From positions 276,979 to 340,978 of the forward strand of contig MNCI01000970.1 in the NCBI GenBank assembly GCA_015680685.1: DNA of 64,000 nucleotides. The letters run 5' to 3'. This DNA is from Gnetum montanum. Its lineage: Eukaryota > Streptophyta > Gnetopsida > Gnetales > Gnetaceae. The notes below the pieces were generated by a model. The model did no database searches. It saw only the letters and a program-made list of their open reading frames with translations, and was not told the origin of the DNA. This document shows, piece by piece, positions 12,651 to 24,024 of this stretch. The translations under genes and the position numbers were made by a program. The first letter of the stretch is position 1; each line of letters begins with the position of its first letter.

Positions 12651-12689
12651 TCATGGAAAGGTTTGACTTGTTGTGTATTAACCAACTGC
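12651..12689 (-). pseudogene. C-terminal tail of element B integrase, separated by the Tat insertion
   Basis: The minus-strand translation here contains V-x-T-Q-Q-V-K-P-F-H-E, corresponding to the V-N-G-Q-R-L-K-P-(F/Y) segment that ends Athila-type integrases. The preceding part of the gene stops at 32298 on the other side of the Tat element, inside the W-E-G-C-Y..E-T-F block. This is the evidence that the Tat element landed in B's integrase. Confidence 0.6.
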
Positions 12690-12729
12690 TAAAACACCAC
12701 CAAATCTAAACTATGGCATCTTGATTACA

Positions 12730-13245
12730 AATTTTTTCTAGGTGTTGGAACTATGCTCTTCCCTCGTAGGGAGCATAGTTAGGCTCCCGTGGAGAGCGTA
12801 GTCAACACAAAGGCCAATTTTCAATTTTTTCCAAGTGTCAGCACAAAGCCAGCTGTAGCAAATTTTTTTGTAAGTGTTAGCACAACGCCAGTTGTAGCAA
12901 ATTTTTCTAAGTGTTGGGACTACACTCTCCACTAGCCTAGAGCATAGTCAGCCTCCAATGGAGAGTGTAGTTAGCAAAAGGATAGGTTTTTATAAGTTTC
13001 GATAAGTTATGGAACTATGCTCACCCCTAGTTGGGAGTAGAGTCAACCTCTTGTGGGAAGCATAGTCTACAAGAAACTCATTTTTCTTAAACTTCCTTAG
13101 CACTGGGACTATGCTCTTCCCTAACATAGAGCATAGTTAGCCTCTAGTGGAGAGCATAGTCAATAGATGGTCATTTTTTATAATTTTTTTCAAGTGTGGG
13201 ACTATGCTCTCCCCAAATCCAAAGTGTAGTCAAGTGTAGTCAATA
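12730..13245 (+). repeat. U3 tandem repeats, about 100-bp units with GACTATGCTC / GAGCATAGTC arms
   Basis: About five degenerate units. Each has GGGACTATGCTC, then a short variable loop, then GGAGCATAGTC, followed by a further GAGAGCATAGTC and an A/T-rich spacer. The arms are inverted copies of each other, so each unit can form a hairpin or bind a dimer. The same array is at 30700-31165 in the 3' LTR. Confidence 0.8.
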
Positions 13246-13315
13246 AGAATAGCCTCTAGCAGCCTTCACAGCATGGCAACACCACTCAGCTTAGCTCCAA
13301 CTCACCTTTGGCATG

Positions 13316-14256
13316 CATAGTGATGAGTCATGGTCTGTTAGGTCCTATTATTGGACCCCTGATATCAGGTACAAGATACCAGGTCTGATGGGTCCCGATA
13401 TTGGACCCCTAATATCACACCCGCGATATCGCGTACGCGATATCACGGCTTGAAGTGATATCGAGTACATGATATTTTGGTTCCTATGTGGGCCTATAAA
13501 TACACATGTAGGCACATAGGAAGAGTCATTTTTAGAAGTTAGAAATTAGTATTAGAGTAGGACATTTTTGTCATTTTTCCTCTCAACCCTCTCTCCCAGT
13601 GCATGCCCATAGTGTGGTGATTGTAATTGTATGGCATCATTTATTCAAGTGTGACGTACTTCAACATGCACATGACCAAAAATAAAGATCGAGATTACTT
13701 CATCATTACAACATTCACTTAGTTTAAATTTCTTAATTAATTATTATTTTCGTAGTTAATATGTCTTCACCGTAAACTCCTTAAATGTGGAATGAGTACA
13801 ACTTAATCACGAGCATTTAAGTGTGACTACTTGGTATCCCAGTAGCGTACCTAGGCCATGCGCTTGGTAATCCTAGTGGTAGTCATGCACAAGATCCAAG
13901 ATGTGTACGGATGATTAAGGAACGGATGCTCATTACACTTAGGTTAGTCTAGACTCTCTTCCTCTATCTCCTCTTAGCTTAGCTTCCTCTCTCCCTTTTC
14001 CTCTTAACTTAGTTAAAGTTATTTCCCATTACCTTTAGGAGTAGCATTAGTTAGGAACATATCATACACCTCACTTTAGACTAAACCATATGTGACAAAG
14101 CAAATACTAGTCCAAGTGGGAAGACAGTGAACTACGATCAACGAGTAACTCTCTAGATACCACAACTAGCCTGTTTGTGGAGTTTGACTGAATCATGCGT
14201 GAAATACTTGTATTTGTATGGTTTAGTGTAGGGGTACCTCGCCACTCATCACATAG
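13316..14256 (+). mobile_element. Solo family-A LTR with CATAG target duplication
   Basis: LTR 13321-14251 (931 bp) starts TGATGAGTCA and ends ACTCATCA. It is flanked by CATAG at 13316-13320 and 14252-14256. The uninterrupted Tat 3' LTR has a single 'gcatagttag' at the matching position. TATAAATA is at 13495-13502, preceded by GATATCG palindromes. No internal region remains, so it arose by LTR-LTR recombination after insertion. Confidence 0.92.
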
Positions 14257-14572
14257 TTAGAAAAATTCTTTTCTTTTATATCCCCTTTTTGCCCCAAAAT
14301 TGTAACTACACTTGGCCCCATGTGAGAGCGTGAAGAGCGTAGTCCCGAAGGGTAGTCTTCAAATTGCATTTTTTTAGGTACCTTGTGTTCTTCTCGGCAC
14401 ACAAATGTCGTTAACAGCGTAGTCACAGTCTCACAGGCTCGCATAGTCCAGCATAACATAGTAAAGCATGACACCACCAATGCACTAGAGAGCATAGTTG
14501 TATGAGACCATAGTCCTAATCGTCCCCTCCACCATGTGGCAGCCATCTTGCATTCCATGCTAATCCTAAACC

Positions 14573-14580
14573 TATAAATA
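14573..14580 (+). promoter_or_regulatory. TATA box of Tat 5' LTR
   Basis: TATAAATA after a cluster of GCATAGTC motifs (14333-14520), matching TATAAATA at 31579-31586 in the 3' LTR in the same context (CCTATAAATACCCAC). Confidence 0.7.
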
Positions 14581-15294
14581 CCCACATCCTCAATGTTTCT
14601 AGGGTTGGAAAATTTGAGAGTTGGCTGATTTTTGGTGTGAGCAAATCTAAGGAGTGCTTGGGAGAAGACCAAAGGCATATTCACGAAGTTGTGGACCACT
14701 GCAGTCCACTAGAACACCACAGCCAACGGTACACCACGACGACCAACCCGGTAGATGTAGACACCTCGGTGGAGGACTAGTCTTCATAGCTAGACACTTC
14801 TAAGACTATGACTATGCTATCCACTGTGCCTGTTATACACCATGTACCTTCTAACCCCCCCTTTTGGTGTTAACTATGCTCAACCCCATTTGGGGTGTTG
14901 TTTCATTTCTTTCTTTCTCTTTCTTTGCATTTTTCACACTTTACTTGCATTTTCGTTGTTTTACTTCATAGCTGTGCCTAAAACTATACTCAGGCAGTGG
15001 TCTACATGCATTGACACCATGCATTTTTCCAAAAATCTTGATTATGCTCGACCCCACTAACATCGTTGACATTGTTAACACCATAAACATTGCCTACACA
15101 TTGAACACCGTTTCGCATCAACACTGCAGCTAACCACATTGCACCTCCATTGCATCTAGTAAGTCCCTATTTGATTAGCTAGACCATCTAGGGCATCCCA
15201 TCTCTACATCTAGCAAGCCCTCATGAGGATTCGAGGTTAGGCTATGTTCCTATGGACCTCAGTGTTTTAGCTATCAATGTTTTTGATTATTACA

Positions 15295-15860
15295 TTTTTT
15301 GGTGCTAAAAGGAAAACTAGAATCATTTTATTTTTCAAACTTCATTGTGGTTGTCTCACATTCTCTCTACATAATATTTTCTAGCTTTGGGCCAGTGTAG
15401 ACTGTAACACCCCTATGGACTTACTGCGCATGTAATAGTAGCTGGATCTTAGGCCAGCACAGGTGTTGTCTATGAACCGGTTGGTGTAGATTGGACCCCG
15501 TAGTCAATTCCCTCGGAATCTTGCATAGGAACAAAGCACACACACCCATTGTCTACCAAATTCTTAACACTTTCAGTTGGAGCATAGTTAGTTTTCTTGT
15601 GTACAGTGCATACTCAGCTTCAGTGTAGAGAGCATAGTTAGCTTTTTGGCATAGAAAGCATAGTTATCTTTCTTGCATAGAGAGCATAGTTTGCTCCAAC
15701 ATAAAGAGTGTATTTAGCTTTCTGGTGTAGAGAGCATAGTTAGCTTTCTAGTGTAGAAAGCATAGTCAACTCTCCAGCATAGAGAGCGTAGTCAGTGGTG
15801 TTAGTAGTATTTCGCAATCAGCAACCCTTGTAGGTGCCCCTTGCAACTTAATCTGCATCC
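15295..15860 (+). other. Tat 5' leader with possible primer-binding site and tandem repeats
   Basis: Immediately after the LTR, TTTGGTGCTAAAAGG (15298-15312) resembles the TTGGCGCTAGAAGG-type primer site I associate with Tat elements. At 15571-15803 about eight degenerate units of roughly 26-28 bp (AGAGAGCATAGTTAGCTTTC) repeat the motif that fills the LTR U3. The rest shows nothing recognisable. Confidence 0.6.
15571..15803 (+). repeat. Tandem repeat of AGAGCATAGTTAGC units in leader
   Basis: Roughly eight head-to-tail copies of a 26-28 bp unit with the core GAGAGCATAGTTAGC. The core is the same GCATAGT motif found in the LTR U3 and in the antisense-gene promoter region of this element. Confidence 0.85.
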
Positions 15861-16313
15861 ATGAATCTAGAACAACATTCAACGTTAGTCCCAAGTGCAC
15901 TCACCATCTTGCCCATCCAATAGGAGACCAAGATTGACAACCCTGGGAATCTTGTAATGGTGGAGCCAAGGCAATCCCTTAGGCTACATGATTAAGACCC
16001 AGAGTATGTTGTGCTAAGTGACAAATAATACAACTTTATATGCGCAAAGTTTCAAGCAAGGCTATCTGTAGATTGCTTGGACATGGAAGCAAAACAAAGC
16101 TACAAAATGATCCATCAAAATGGGCAAAAGTATATCCCCTACTCACTCAATATCATCCTGCTCACAAAGTCCTACCATTGGATATTAGGTCAGCTCATCT
16201 GAGCAGGTGAGCGTGACATAGAAATGGACTACAAGGAGCTCCTACAGGAAGAAAAGGATGAGTTCAAAGATCGCTTCAAGCACAAGGGCTCTTTCCACAT
16301 CATCTTCCAATGA
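15861..16313 (+). pseudogene. Small ORF1 upstream of Tat gag
   Basis: One continuous frame of 150 codons from ATG 15861 to TGA 16311-16313, with no frameshift and four internal stops (in I-Q-*-E-T, H-D-*-D-P, D-K-*-Y-N and L-I-*-A-G contexts). The C-terminal third is acidic and charged. Ogre-type Tat elements carry an extra ORF1 before gag; position and size fit, but I see no sequence-level proof of homology. It ends 57 bp before the gag ATG. Confidence 0.5.
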
Positions 16314-16370
16314 GAGACCCCTAGTTTGGCTCTTCTACAGTCTCATTCACCAATTCTCCTTGAGATAATC

Positions 16371-18074
16371 ATGGCATCCACACCACCTTCCTACTTTGTC
16401 AGGCTTAGGTTAGTGCCTGTGATAGCATTGCATTAGATACAACATACACATTATTATGCAGTAGGCCCCTTTAGCTTGCCCTTCATGGCATCATTGCCAC
16501 CTATTCTGCCATCATTGCCTGTAGCAACTACATCAGCTCCACCATATATCCACACAGGGCTTATTTTGCCATCATTGCCTATAGAAACTACCTATTTTGT
16601 CAATGCCACTAGCGTCAGCCCAACCCACATATGCATTACCTACCCTGATCACCATTCCTACAACATAACCTACACATCAAGCACATTTTGCAATTTCATA
16701 ACCTGCAACTAGGCCATGGACCACATAGCTAGTCCTACAACAAATTGTGCAACTCGCATAGCTAGCTAGAACGTCTTAAAACTTAGACTAGGTGTTCTAA
16801 ATAATGCAAAGTCCAATAGAAGAGATGAAGCAACTTAAGGCTACCTTCTCCAAAACTTCAAAGTGATGGACTTTTACCATGATGACCCTATAAGTCCTGT
16901 GGTCCCTCCTTTAACTCTTCCGACTAGAGTCCCACTACCTTAGTTCATCAAATACAATGATGAGGGGGATCCCAGTGCACATCTGGTCATGTTTAGGTTG
17001 GAGTGTTTGCTATTGAAAGCATGGCCACATGCCATCATATGCATATTTACCATGTCACTCACTGGAAAAGCGTTAATTTGGTACTGTGCTTTACCTAGAA
17101 GCTCTATCTCCTCTTTGGTGGACCTTCTAAGCTAATTTGTAATGCACTTCAAATACAATTTGAAGTCAAAAACAACTTTAGATGAACTAATGTAAATCAA
17201 GTAGGGCCACCTAGAGCCCATGCAAAAATTCATTCAATATAGGAGTGCCTCATTAAATGAAATACAAGAGCTAATAGGTGAAAAACACTTCCTGGCCATC
17301 TTTAAGGGTGTGGTCAATGACTTCATAGAGTCAAAAATATATTACTTGGGCCAATAGTCTCTAAGCCAAGCCTTCATGCAAACCAAGGGCATACAAGATA
17401 TAGCAAAAGCTAGTAAGGACCCGACCTATGTGGCCTACAAAAACTAGCATGCAAGGAGGGACAAGAATAAGGGAAAGCATAATGCAATGGTGGCAACTAT
17501 GGCCAAAGAGGCCAAACCAACCAACCCAAGGCCAATGGCTAGGTAGCCTAGAGCCCCAGCTAACAACAAGGCAACCAATGCTAGCACTAGGACAAGCAAA
17601 TAGCCTACATCCTTGGTGGCCATAGCACAAGCTATTCCAAGACCTAACTTTGAGTGCAAGGATTGCTGTAAGTACACCTGATTGCTGTTAAAACCTTCAA
17701 AGCTACTAGATTAACTATTAAAAGCTGGACACATCTAGTATAAGCAAATGTCTAAGGATGCCTAGAAGAAACACAATCGATATTGTGAACTACTAAGGAA
17801 TCTTGCATCGACAGCACTGAATGTACCCTCGGTCCCAAGGCATTTTAGGTTGGACTAATTTTACCATCACTACTAGTTGTCTGGCCACAACATTAGTTTT
17901 TGCATAGCCTTGCAAGACGATTTGCAAAGAATGATTGACAGAGGTGAGTTGGTACTTGATATCAGGCCTCAAAACCAATACATGAGGGTATACAATGATC
18001 CTCTAAATGCAAATGATGCTGGCTATGTCATAAACACTATTAGCATTGATGACAAGCTAGAATGGGTACTATAG
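16371..18074 (+). pseudogene. gag: Tat gag
   Basis: The likely start is ATG 16371 (M-A-S-T-P-P-S). A proline-rich N-terminal region is followed by the capsid-like block (about 16950-17350) with H-L-V-M-F-R-L, a K-A-L-I-W-Y-C-x-L-P pattern and Y-R-S-A-S-L-N-E-I-Q-E-L, typical of plant Ty3/gypsy gag (Retrotrans_gag). Downstream is a basic region (17440-17600). Then comes a Tat-style segment Y-C-E-L..G-H-N-I-S-F-C-I-A-L-Q-D-D-L-Q-R-M-I-D-R-G-E-L (17785-17950). Several stops and shifts. Other-frame ORFs at 17361-17677 are shadows. Confidence 0.75.
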
Positions 18075-18665
18075 CCATTCGTGGTTTGGGTGCCCTCTAG
18101 TAGCGCAAGGGTCCCCTCGGTCCCCATGGATTCAAGGCCCCCTTTCATCATTAGAGTGCCACTTCAAGCCTTCACAACACCCTTCATAGTTATGATTCCC
18201 CCTACAAGTTGCATCAACAACCATGGGTCAACCATCCTTCGTCATTCGAGTGCCACAACATGCTAGCCCCTCACCTGCCTAAAACCTAGTGGTGGCTAAT
18301 GCATTGGTTCCTTCCTTTCCAAGGGGCAACCTTGCTGGCAAAACTAGTAGGCCCTCAAGGTGGCAACACAGGAGACCCAATGAGTGTCTCATAGACAAGA
18401 TGGTTAGGCAATGTCAAGACCAAAGAGTGTTAGGTCTACCAAAACTAGTCCCCATATCTACAGTCCCAATGGCCAAGGCAACTAAAGAGGCCACAACAAG
18501 CAAACCGTCAGGGGGCACTGAGGCCCCTAAACAAACCAGGCTAACAAAGCCTAAGTTGCCTTCATAAGAGATCTGTCTCTTAGGTCATATGAAGAAGTCA
18601 AGGCTAATAAAAACATGGCTGATGACAAACATTTCATGGACACATTAGCCTAAGTCAAACAAGCA
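18075..18665 (+). other. gag-protease spacer of Tat element
   Basis: Compositionally coding-like (Ser/Pro/Thr/Lys-rich frames at 18081-18266 and 18289-18567) but without a recognisable domain. It probably belongs to the gag-pro polyprotein linker. Confidence 0.45.
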
Positions 18666-19538
18666 GTGAAGTGGAAAAACACAAGATTGAGTTTGTATGA
18701 CCTAATCATGATCTCATCTTCCCATCACAAGACACTAGTGCAAATGTTGACCTTCATTCTTGTCATTGAGGACATCCCTACAAATGAGACCTCCATCCAT
18801 GTAGTGATGTTGCCTCCCACAGCACAGGAATCGAGTTTCATGTCCCTAGTGTTTTGCAATGAAGCAATTAAGGTCAATCCTAACAGGGGTAAGGTCATAA
18901 TAGCCCCCATGGTCGTCACCATATGTGTCAGGCAATGCAAGATCTGCATAGTGCATGTTGATGATGAAGCAGCAATAAATGTTATCCCATACACCATCAT
19001 GGACAATCTAGGCCTCACAAATCAAATTAGATTGATAAAAACCACGTGTCTAAAATCCTTCAACTGGTCACACATCATTGTTAGAGGTACTATCACTATA
19101 GCCTTTGTAACAGGGAAGTAATTCCCCACCATTGTTGAATTCATTATCATAGAGGAAATTTTGGGCCCTAACTTAATAATAGGAAGACCTTGGTTGGCCC
19201 AATTATGAGTCGTCTCCTCTCCGATTCATCAAGAAATCCACCTCCCGTACAAAGGTGGTGAAGTTATCATCCATCTTGATAACATTGATCCTTTGGCTAT
19301 TAACAACATAGACACAAAGCAAGGGTCAAAAGTTGAATTTCCTAAAGACATGCTTATGGAAAATGATGAGATGCATGAGGCAAACACGTTTGAAGAGATA
19401 GAAGAAGCCGGTGACCTCCCGAAAGATGCTTTTTATGATGAATTTCCCTTTGATGTAGTGAGCGAGGGTGAAGGAGACTACCAAATAGTGCAATCTAGGC
19501 CTTATATTCCTCGTAACCCACATCAAATTAGGGAGTAA
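18666..19538 (+). pseudogene. Tat aspartic protease with acidic C-terminal extension
   Basis: The frame 18666-19121 contains the protease region: I-C-I-V-H-V-D-D-E-A-A-I-N-V-I-P, where plant Ty3/gypsy elements have D-S-G-S-S-(A/V)-(N/D)-I-(I/L). The catalytic D-S-G is thus altered to D-D-E. It continues to an I-I-G-R-P-W motif near 19175-19195 (L-G-R-P-W equivalent). A following acidic frame (19293-19538) ends in P-R-N-P-H-Q-I-R-E before a stop. In Ogre elements the gag-pro frame also ends here. Confidence 0.7.
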
Positions 19539-19857
19539 TTGCATGCCTACGATATCCCCTTAGTCCAAAATGCACTAGGTGCCTACCCACTATTCACTTT
19601 CGTGCACCCTATATTCTACTTGTTGCTCATGTTGCATTTATTTTACTTAGATTAGCATTGTTTTCTTTTCATTATTACTTATGGTAATACACATAGATTT
19701 GCTTTATTTACACATTTATTTTATTTGTTTACGCATTCATCTACTTTGTTTATGCATTTGCTCGATTAGTTTGCACTCTCATAATTATTATGTTAATGCA
19801 TGAAAAACATCAAAATGCATAAAGACCATAAATGCAAAAATCACCAAAAAGAGAGAT

Positions 19858-20085
19858 AGCAACACATGGTCCAGAATGGCCTTAAACTATCTTTATGGCT
19901 TGGAATTGCTGTAAACAACCACCTTAGCCTGCTATGGCCTTAAACTAGCAACACATGGCTCAAAATCGCCAAAAACTAGCATCGACCCTCCCACTATTGC
20001 CTTAAACTAGCATGGGGCTTGTCAAGGCTTTAAACTGATAACAAACTCGCTATGGCTTGCTATGGCCCAAACTCACATACTCATA
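19858..20085 (+). repeat. Degenerate tandem repeat, CTTAAACTAGCA core (copy 1)
   Basis: About five to six units of 35-45 bp around TGGCCTTAAACTAGCA, directly after the gag-pro block. A related array with the core CTAAACTAG occurs after integrase (29341-29555). Confidence 0.7.
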
Positions 20086-20248
20086 GAAAGTATAATAAAA
20101 TCATCATATAGGGATAAAATTTTGCACATTACACTTGGCAAATAATCATCCATGGCAAGTGTAATATAAATAGCAATACATAGCATGAATAACATCACAT
20201 AGCAAAAATGTAGCGAAAAAGCCCAATGGGAGATGCATCTGGTCATGT

Positions 20249-23200
20249 TCAACTAGTAGTGCTAGGTGGGGGTGAAGGTTTTGCTTCTTCTACTAGGCTA
20301 CTGGGGCTTACAGCATCACCTAATACCTATCACAACCATTAATAAATATGCATGATTAGTAAGCGAGTATGCATTATACGAGAAAACTCAAAACATAAAA
20401 AGCATAAAAAACTAACTAACCTGGGAGGGTTCCACATCAGTTAGTTTTGTAGGTAACTTTCCAAGGTTGGCCTCTAAGTGACAGAGGATCTTAGCTTTAG
20501 AAAGTTATGTCTAGTCTTCCTGGCCAAAGTCAATACCTACAAGGGTCTGCTCCATGGAAAATGTAGCAAAAGAGGTCTCTTTGGAGGAGGTGATGACCTG
20601 ACTCATGGGAAAGTCACTTAGGACCATACTCTGTGTGAACAAGTCATATGCCTACTTCCCACTAGTCACCTCAAGAAACATATTGAGGTGGCGACATTTG
20701 GTAGACTCCTTCTTGTACCATTGCAAGTACGGATCATGCTCCTACTTGTGTTGATGCTTGTGATTCTTTTGCATCTATCCCAATTGATAAACCTTTGTGC
20801 TATAATTCTTTTAATCATAGTTCTTTTGAGTAAGCAAATCCATCTAGAGCTGCTACTCTACTAGCTCCCGATTGACCTCATTCTTACCTTTGAGAGCTAT
20901 CCAATATCTAGCATACTCAATCTCAAAGGTACACGAGGTGCCATCCCCCTGCAATCTAGCCATCATGAAGCCATATCTGGATTGAGAATCCTCGATCTTC
21001 TCATCTTGGCTAGTCATCCTCTCTTATAGTTTGTGCACACATTTCCATAGGTGCTCATTTGAGTGCCTGCAAATCCACAATACCTTTGCATAGGAAATCA
21101 TTGACTTATTAGATGTCTTGTACATGTGACGAGGCACCTGATCAACTTTAGGAGGAAGGTCAAGTAGGGCATCCACCTTGGCCACCTTGCTTAGATCCCA
21201 CTTTAGCTTAGGACTTGTAGACATACAACAACTAATCAATCTCAACCAAGAACTAAGCATTTAGGTAGTAAACAAGATAGCACAAAGTGAAATAATATCA
21301 CACACATACCGAGCTTAGGGTCCATGTGTCACAAGTGCTCCACCATGTCCTCAACTACGCCTTCCATGAACGTGAATTTATCAAACGTATCTACCCATGG
21401 CTCCATGTGGTAGGTAGATGTGGAACTACTAGTAGGAATATCTGATGCTATAATACCAATGATGCAATTAGCACATAACCTGACACAACTCAAGATACTA
21501 GAGCAAATAAGGGAAGACAGATGACACTACAAGTTGATTACCTAGTAAGCCCTTGGGCATGAGCGCAAGGGGCTCACCTAGTTGTGTACCATCAAATAAA
21601 GTGTTAAAATCACCCCCATCAGGGTGGAGTAACCCCTCTTCCTCCAATTGCCAGAGGACCTCTACCACCTTGTGAATCTCATCTCCATGAGCCACCTCCT
21701 CCTCAGCCTGAGGAGGCACTTCCTTCACTGTTACCTTGGTCGCTACTCTTGTAGTCCTCTCTTCTTTTTCTACAATGAACACACATACACATTAGCACAT
21801 CATTATGTACAACACATCATATGCTAATTAATAGTATGTCATAAAAGAAAAATATAAAAATAATAATATAAAAGCTACACATACTAACCTACAACATCTG
21901 CCTACAAGCTTTGTAGCTTGATGCAAATCCTTTGGCTACTTGGCTTCTTGATCTCAGGGGTAGCTTCCTCTTGAGAACATAGCCTCTTGATCTTGACCTT
22001 AGATGGCCCCATTATCTCTGCTATGTAGAGATCCACCTTACTTACATCCCCGATGCCAATGGGATAACCCTCGCTTGTACTATCACACAAATAATGCGAG
22101 TGCCCCATAGGACCCTTGGGGATCATCGATAATGACTCGTTGATTCCCTCTAGGGGGTCTTGCACGTGTGTGGTTGAGAACATATGCTTGATCCATAGCC
22201 TAGACAATTGCTCATGATCCTACACCACCCATCATCCATCATCTCACATGACCAAAAACTCTGCGAACCTTCATAGGTATTCCACGAAGAATGCAAAATG
22301 GACGTGAGACCTTTCCTAGAGGTTGAATCGAAGCCTAGAAATCTTTACATATAGGACAATGGCTATGTACATGGCCCAGTTGAACCTTGTAACCTCTAGC
22401 AACACCTCCTTCATCACCCATGCGTATTCCACTCCTAGGATCTTTCCTTGGGAAAGCAACTTTGGAAAGGCATGAGTGCGAGATATAGGGTAGAGCTCCT
22501 ACACCTCAGGCACTAGCACACCTTTGATCAATATGCCTTTGTGAGATCAAGTGGCCTCCAACCAATCCTTGATCTTTCCTCTATAGTCCACCTCTCTACT
22601 AGCCTTATCGATAATCATTAGGCCATTAGCAGGGATGCTAAAGAGATCAACAAAGAAGGCTTTGTTGAGGTCTAGCACTACTGTGACGTAAGTACCTGGG
22701 TGATAGAATGCCTAACGTCATTGCTAAAGGAGTTGTTGATGATGACCATTTTGGCCACCAAGATACTTAGGGTAAGGGCTAAGAATAGGTCCATTAACCA
22801 AGCATGCGTGAGCCAAGTCTTCAATGCATCTAGCACTTTGTAGCACAGCTAGTATTGTGCACCCTCCACATCCCCATATTTCATGATAAGGGTGGCCTCT
22901 ATGTGACCCGTGGTGACCATCATCACCTCAGCTGAGGTAACTGTTGCTACATCATATAGTAAAACAATGTTAGCATCATGCAAACAAGGCAAACTGAAAG
23001 GCATACACAAGCAAGCACATGACCCAAAACATGGATATGTACATGGCACAAACGGAGTGCAAGATGGCGGTGGTACTATAAACACTTCCTTGGTGTTAAT
23101 TTCACCAGCAGCCCACTCCTCATCCAACCAACTGTGGATCCTGCATCACTTGTAGGCCTTCGAGTATTGGGAAATGTAGGCCTATAGATCGTAACCCACT

Positions 23201-24024
23201 TGCTCAATCATGGCTACCCAAACATTTGTGCTAGATGAGAATACCTCTAGGGTTGTGCAAATTAAGGCTAGAGCATTTGCCTCATCATGCAAGCCCTCCT
23301 CATCAACTTTGAACCTAGCATTAAGCACAAGTCATTAGTAATTTAACATGAGCGAGTAGCACAAAACATTGCAAAAGCCATAAAAGCACTTGCCTTCTAG
23401 CATAGTAAATAGTTCCAGGTGGGTTTTGAAACAAGGTATGCACCTACTGCACGATAAAAAGGGTGTTGCTCTTATTGTAAGAAGCAAACCCCATCATGCG
23501 CCATACCTTTGATAACTGTAGAATGCTCCTAGGACCTCTACCTAAGCCTCCTACCCCATCAACATTTGCAATGGGTTCATTTGAGATGAACTTTAGGATG
23601 CTTCAGTTAGCCCTAGGTAGCAACGTCTCAGTGATAGCACTAGTAGCCTCAACTGCCAAGTGTGACCACATGATCACATTGAACTACTACAATAGGTATT
23701 TCCGAAACTCTTGAACTCTTGGCCAGAACCACACCACCTAATGGTCCACTCGTATATTTAGTGTAGGCATGTTAGGGATAGGTTCACTCATGTAACATAG
23801 GATGCCCACAAGCTCAACCATAATTAGAACATGCTTTAGTAGCACATTGCAATTATCAAGCAATAGACAAGGCATTAGTATACATGCATAGATGCAAAAT
23901 TTTGAGATGCATGTTATGAATTATTAACACAAATTAGTAGAAATGCAATTTTGACAACACACCTTAGGGCCTTGTGTTGCTTAACTCATTTGATGTGCCT
24001 GGCACTCATTGGGGTGTAGCACAT
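20249..24024 (-). pseudogene. Spliced antisense accessory gene of the Tat element (at least 7 exons)
   Basis: Read on the minus strand. Exons: E1 24024-23963 (ATG, basic leader, one in-frame TGA); E2 about 23822-23394; E3 23314-21889; E4 21769-21542; E5 21447-21310; E6 21252-20421; E7 20326-20249, ending P-P-P-S-T-T-S-stop. Intron ends: 23393 GC..AG 23315, 21888 GT..AG 21770, 21541 GT..AG 21448, 21309 GT..AG 21253, 20420 GT..AG 20327; the E1 intron has a clear GTGTGT donor but its acceptor AG seems mutated. E2-E3 (Y-A-R-R-F-K-V-D-E-E) and E6-E7 (E-P-S-Q-V-L-G-D) join in frame; E5-E6 is off by one. E3 holds a long domain (near K-D-W-L-E-A-T and N-W-A-M-Y-I); E6 is charged and coiled-coil-like. 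Stops show it is now dead. Function unknown. Confidence 0.75.

Larger units (their letters stand above)
12690..15294 (+). repeat. 5' LTR of the Tat element (interrupted)
   Basis: Aligns with 30655-32297 from '..caccaccaaatctaaac' to '..gattattaca'. Length without the solo LTR and its duplicated 5 bp is about 1669 bp, against 1643 bp for the partner. U3 carries repeated GACTATGCTC/GAGCATAGTC units; TATAAATA is at 14573-14580. The start is degenerate (12687-12690). Confidence 0.85.

Noticed and set aside
12730-13245. CRISPR-like repeat array
   Set aside because: Units are degenerate, spacers are not unique, and the context is an LTR U3 in a plant genome.
17361-17677. Minus-strand hydrophobic ORFs over Tat gag (possible membrane protein)
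   Set aside because: Exact shadows of the Ala/Lys/Pro-rich basic gag region on the plus strand, which has the expected gag context.
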